From contig SCSO01000392.1 in NCBI GenBank assembly GCA_004297865.1, forward strand, positions 1 through 7,007: 7,007 nt of DNA. Reading direction: 5' to 3'. The DNA comes from Legionella sp. (lineage in GTDB: Bacteria; Pseudomonadota; Gammaproteobacteria; Legionellales; Legionellaceae). Below, piece after piece: positions 6,542 through 7,007 of this stretch; within the stretch, counting starts at the first letter, position 1, and the number at the start of each line of letters is the position of its first letter. The notes beneath the pieces are model-generated. The model saw only the letters and a list, made by a program, of their open reading frames with translations. It did not search any database and was not told where the DNA came from. The translations under genes were made by a program, and so were the position numbers.

Positions 6542-6572
6542 CAATTAGTGCGTATAATCGCACTGCAAATTG
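6542..6572 (+). promoter_or_regulatory. Inverted repeat enclosing a TATAAT -10 box (possible operator)
   Basis: AGTGCG (6547-6552) and CGCACT (6559-6564) are perfect complements that flank TATAAT (6553-6558) with no base to spare. Outer arms CAATT (6542-6546) and AATTG (6568-6572) also pair if three bases (6565-6567) are bulged. The -35 region 17 bases upstream (TGCAAT, 6530-6535) is weak. A perfect -10 with a weak -35 inside a dyad suggests a regulated promoter for the glycosyltransferase gene. No known regulator's site is recognised. Confidence 0.45.
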
Positions 6573-6574
6573 GC

Positions 6575-6581
6575 AGGGGAG
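6575..6581 (+). promoter_or_regulatory. Ribosome binding site of the glycosyltransferase gene
   Basis: AGGGGAG lies five bases before the GTG at 6587 and supports that start. An in-frame ATG at codon 7 has no comparable site. Confidence 0.6.
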
Positions 6582-6586
6582 TAAAA

Positions 6587-7007
6587 GTGAAAATTTTTAA
6601 TGCAATGTTCTCAAAAGTAAATGGTGGATTAGAACAAGTTTTTTTAAATTATACGCCGACTCTAATTGAACAAGGCAATTTGGTTATTCCGATCATTCAT
6701 CCCGATGCAGAAATTCGTCATGCCTGTCCGCAGAAACATTTGCATTTAATCCATAATTACAATCAATATGATCCTTTAGCAATTTTTAAATTGCGTCGTC
6801 TCATTCATAAGGAAAATCCCGACTGTGTGATAACCCATAGTCACCGAGCAGCCTACTTATTCAAAAAAACTCGAACCCAAGTTCCCAAAATTGCAGTCTG
6901 TCATGTGAAGGGCAATTATAATTTTGGAACGGATGCGATTATTGCGCTCACCGAAGCCATGCGTCAGGATATTATTGCCGCGGGGCAACCTGCAGAGCGT
7001 GTTTTTA
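6587..7007 (+). CDS. Glycosyltransferase, GT4-like, N-terminal part (runs off the window)
   Basis: The visible 140 codons are open to the window edge and begin MKIFNAMFSKVNGGLEQVFL. The pattern is that of the N-terminal Rossmann-like half of GT-B glycosyltransferases: a short first strand, a Gly-Gly-x-Glu loop (13-16), a helix, then a second strand VIPIIHP (33-39). Later elements are DPLAIFKLRRLI, PDCVITHSHRAAYL, where the His-containing loop after the strand is typical of GT4, and IIALTEAMRQDII, matching the 'strand then S/T-E-x-M-x-x-D' step near the end of the domain. Such enzymes add sugars to lipopolysaccharide or other surface glycans from nucleotide-sugar donors on the cytosolic side. 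The donor-binding C-terminal domain with its E-x7-E motif lies beyond the window, so substrate and completeness cannot be judged. The gene is divergent from the cox operon and has no visible link to respiration. Confidence 0.8.
   Translation, partial: MKIFNAMFSKVNGGLEQVFLNYTPTLIEQGNLVIPIIHPDAEIRHACPQKHLHLIHNYNQYDPLAIFKLRRLIHKENPDCVITHSHRAAYLFKKTRTQVPKIAVCHVKGNYNFGTDAIIALTEAMRQDIIAAGQPAERVF

Overview
The window looks like a chromosomal piece of an AT-rich gammaproteobacterium. The cox gene order, the sequence style of the oxidase subunits and the low GC suggest Legionellales or a relative, but this is inference from family resemblance; no marker gene settles it.

Most of the window (about 512-6420, minus strand) is one operon for an aa3/caa3-type cytochrome c oxidase. 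In transcription order it holds a secreted c-type cytochrome with four haem-binding CxxCH motifs, coxB (subunit II with a CuA site and a fused C-terminal cytochrome c domain), coxA (subunit I, all catalytic and proton-channel residues present), ctaG (the Cox11 copper chaperone that builds CuB) and coxC (subunit III). Spacing is tight: coxB and coxA overlap by 4 bases, and ctaG follows coxA after 12 bases. A sigma70-like promoter lies ahead of the operon (6483-6510). A small hairpin spans the stop codon of the cytochrome gene just before coxB. Together the products form a periplasmic electron path: donor, multihaem cytochrome and/or CoxB haem c, CuA, haem a, then the haem a3-CuB centre that reduces oxygen and pumps protons. 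The haem A synthesis genes and SURF1 often found next to such operons are not present here.

At the left end (197-469, plus strand) a 90-codon gene of unknown function converges on coxC. It has its own good promoter (95-123), a ribosome binding site that fixes a GTG start, and a hairpin with a T-rich tail between it and coxC. Positions 1-94 hold nothing I can support.

At the right end, divergent from the operon, a plus-strand gene starts at 6587 and runs off the window. Its 140 visible codons resemble the N-terminal half of a GT-B (GT4-like) glycosyltransferase. Its putative -10 box lies exactly between the arms of an inverted repeat, which could be an operator.

I found no mobile element, CRISPR array, tRNA or rRNA. 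This is mainly a core respiratory locus. The most unusual points are the four-haem cytochrome at the head of the operon, the replaced axial methionine in its last domain, and the regulatory-looking repeats.
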